Source of the DNA: Halomonas elongata
GTDB taxonomy: Bacteria; Pseudomonadota; Gammaproteobacteria; Pseudomonadales; Halomonadaceae
DNA: 64,000 nt
Reading direction: 5' to 3'
Assembly: GCF_029081005.1 (NCBI RefSeq)
Contig: NZ_JAJQTQ010000004.1
Location: forward strand, 62,001 to 126,000
Shown: piece by piece, positions 63,021-64,000 of the stretch
Numbering within the stretch: the first letter of the stretch is position 1
How the letters are laid out: the number at the start of each line of letters is the position of its first letter
Translations under genes and position numbers: made by a program
Notes under the pieces: model-generated
What the model was told of the DNA's origin: nothing
Seen by the model: the letters and a program-made list of their open reading frames with translations, nothing else
Database searches by the model: none

Positions 63021-64000
63021 TTATTCGCTTTGCGGGTCCAGGCCGGCGTCCTCGAGGGCCATGTCGATGTAGCGGGGCGCGATGTCCTGCTGCTCGAGCC
63101 AGTCGAGGTAGGCCGGCTGCCCCTGTTCGCGGAAGGCGGCCAGCTGCTCCTCGTCGGGGCGGATGATCTCCATGCCCTGTTCTTCCAGATAGGCGATGCG
63201 CTCATCCACCCTGGTCTCGTTGTGCTCACGGGCCATCCGGTTGGCCTCGGCCACGGCTTCCTGGAAGGCGCTGCGCATTTCCTCGTCCCAGCCGTCGATC
63301 ATGGCGGCGTTGCCGACCAGGAACTGGTCCGAGTACTGGATGTTGGCCAGGGTCAGATAGTCCTGCACTTCATAGAGGCTGCCGAGGATGATGTACATCG
63401 GCGGGTTCATCTGGCCGTCGGCCACGCCGGTCTTCAAGGCCATGTAGACCTCGGTCCAGGGAATCGGCGTACCGGAAGCCCCGAAGGCCTCGTAGAGCGC
63501 CACCTGGCTCGGGTCCATGGCACGGAAGCGCAGGCCTTCGAAGTCGTCCGGCGAGGCGATGGGGCGCTCGTCGTTGGTGAAGGCCAGGAAACCGCCTTCC
63601 TCGACCACTGCCAGGAGTTCCAGGCCGGCTCGCTCGCGCAGGTCATCCTCCACCGCCTGCCAGTATTCGCCTTCATCGAAGAACTGGCGGGCGTCATCGA
63701 AGTCGTCGAACAGAAAGGGGATGGCGCTGACGTAGATCTCCGGAACGACCGGTGACATGCCGGCGAAGGAGGCGATGTTGAGCCCGGGCGAGCTCATGAC
63801 CTGCTCCATGCGTTCCTGCTCCTCGCCGAGCATGCTGTTCGGGTAGAGCTTGAGCTCGATCTCGCCGTCGGTCTTCTCTTCGACCCGCTTCTTGAGGTCG
63901 GTAGCGAAGACATGCACCGCGTTCTTCTCGGGGTCCGGGGCGCCGTTGTAGCCGAGATTGACCGTGGTAGCGGCCTGGACGCTGCCGCTCAGGGTGGCGG
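63021..64000 (-). CDS. TRAP transporter binding protein (DctP), 5' end outside the window
   Basis: At least 326 codons are present; only the first part of the signal peptide is missing. Reading from the window edge, ATLSGSVQA is the end of the signal peptide and TTVNLGYNGAPDPEKNAVHVFATDLKKRVEEKTDG opens the mature DctP domain. LKLYPNSMLGEEQERMEQV, SAIPFLFDDFDDARQFF, RFRAMDPSQVALYEAFGASGTPIPWTEVYMAL and GVADGQMNPP follow. The last carries the family Asp/Gly turn. Ligand is unknown; the coupled dipeptidase hints at a D-amino-acid or peptide-derived solute. Confidence 0.92.
   Translation of the reverse strand, partial: ATLSGSVQAATTVNLGYNGAPDPEKNAVHVFATDLKKRVEEKTDGEIELKLYPNSMLGEEQERMEQVMSSPGLNIASFAGMSPVVPEIYVSAIPFLFDDFDDARQFFDEGEYWQAVEDDLRERAGLELLAVVEEGGFLAFTNDERPIASPDDFEGLRFRAMDPSQVALYEAFGASGTPIPWTEVYMALKTGVADGQMNPPMYIILGSLYEVQDYLTLANIQYSDQFLVGNAAMIDGWDEEMRSAFQEAVAEANRMAREHNETRVDERIAYLEEQGMEIIRPDEEQLAAFREQGQPAYLDWLEQQDIAPRYIDMALEDAGLDPQSE

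Overview
The window is high-GC DNA from a gammaproteobacterium, almost certainly Halomonas or a close halophilic relative. The strongest evidence is a complete teaABCD locus, the osmoregulated ectoine/hydroxyectoine TRAP transporter first described in H. elongata, whose TeaA matches that protein closely as I recall it. The core clusters (hemCDXY, xerC-dapF-lysA-lptM-argH, engB/cytochrome c4/dsbA) have the gene order usual in Pseudomonas-like gammaproteobacteria. I see no tRNA, rRNA, CRISPR array, phage or intact insertion sequence.

Layout. 1-2.0 kb: the start of an AEC-type permease, a SCO1/SenC copper chaperone and an FKBP isomerase. 2.1-5.8 kb: teaABCD. 5.9-12.4 kb: TIGR02444 protein, ABC-F ATPase, an NCS2 nucleobase permease behind repeated operator-like dyads, dtd, a tandem Usp protein and thiD. 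12.5-15.7 kb: a second TRAP transporter. 15.9-19.1 kb: EEP hydrolase, dsbA, a 143-bp MITE-like element, cytochrome c4 and engB. 19.3-25.4 kb: HAD phosphatase, xerC, DUF484, dapF, lysA, lptM, argH. 25.7-30.2 kb: hemCDXY. 30.5-39.8 kb: MscS channel, two overlapping crcB genes, a pyk-mgsA-pgi operon divergent from gap, and a TSUP permease.

39.8-57 kb is a full myo-inositol catabolic island. iolR-iolG-iolB run left; an inositol-type ABC transporter, a Hyi-like isomerase, iolC (fused to a DUF2090 aldolase domain), iolD, iolE, iolA, a tautomerase-like gene and a second Gfo/Idh/MocA dehydrogenase run right. An NCS1-family permease follows. The iolR-RpiR regulator and three GGAA-N6-TTCC palindromes (two between iolR and the ABC operon, one before the NCS1 gene) tie the island together. 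Two of these palindromes sit 12 bases after the same 11-mer, TTTGTTCTATA. On both sides of the NCS1 gene lie decayed copies of iolA, the tautomerase and the dehydrogenase, which point to an old block duplication.

57.4-64 kb holds a TAXI-type TRAP system with a fused permease, then a DctPQM TRAP operon coupled to a VanX-like D-Ala-D-Ala dipeptidase. The window thus carries four different TRAP systems, which fits a salt-tolerant heterotroph that scavenges organic acids and compatible solutes.
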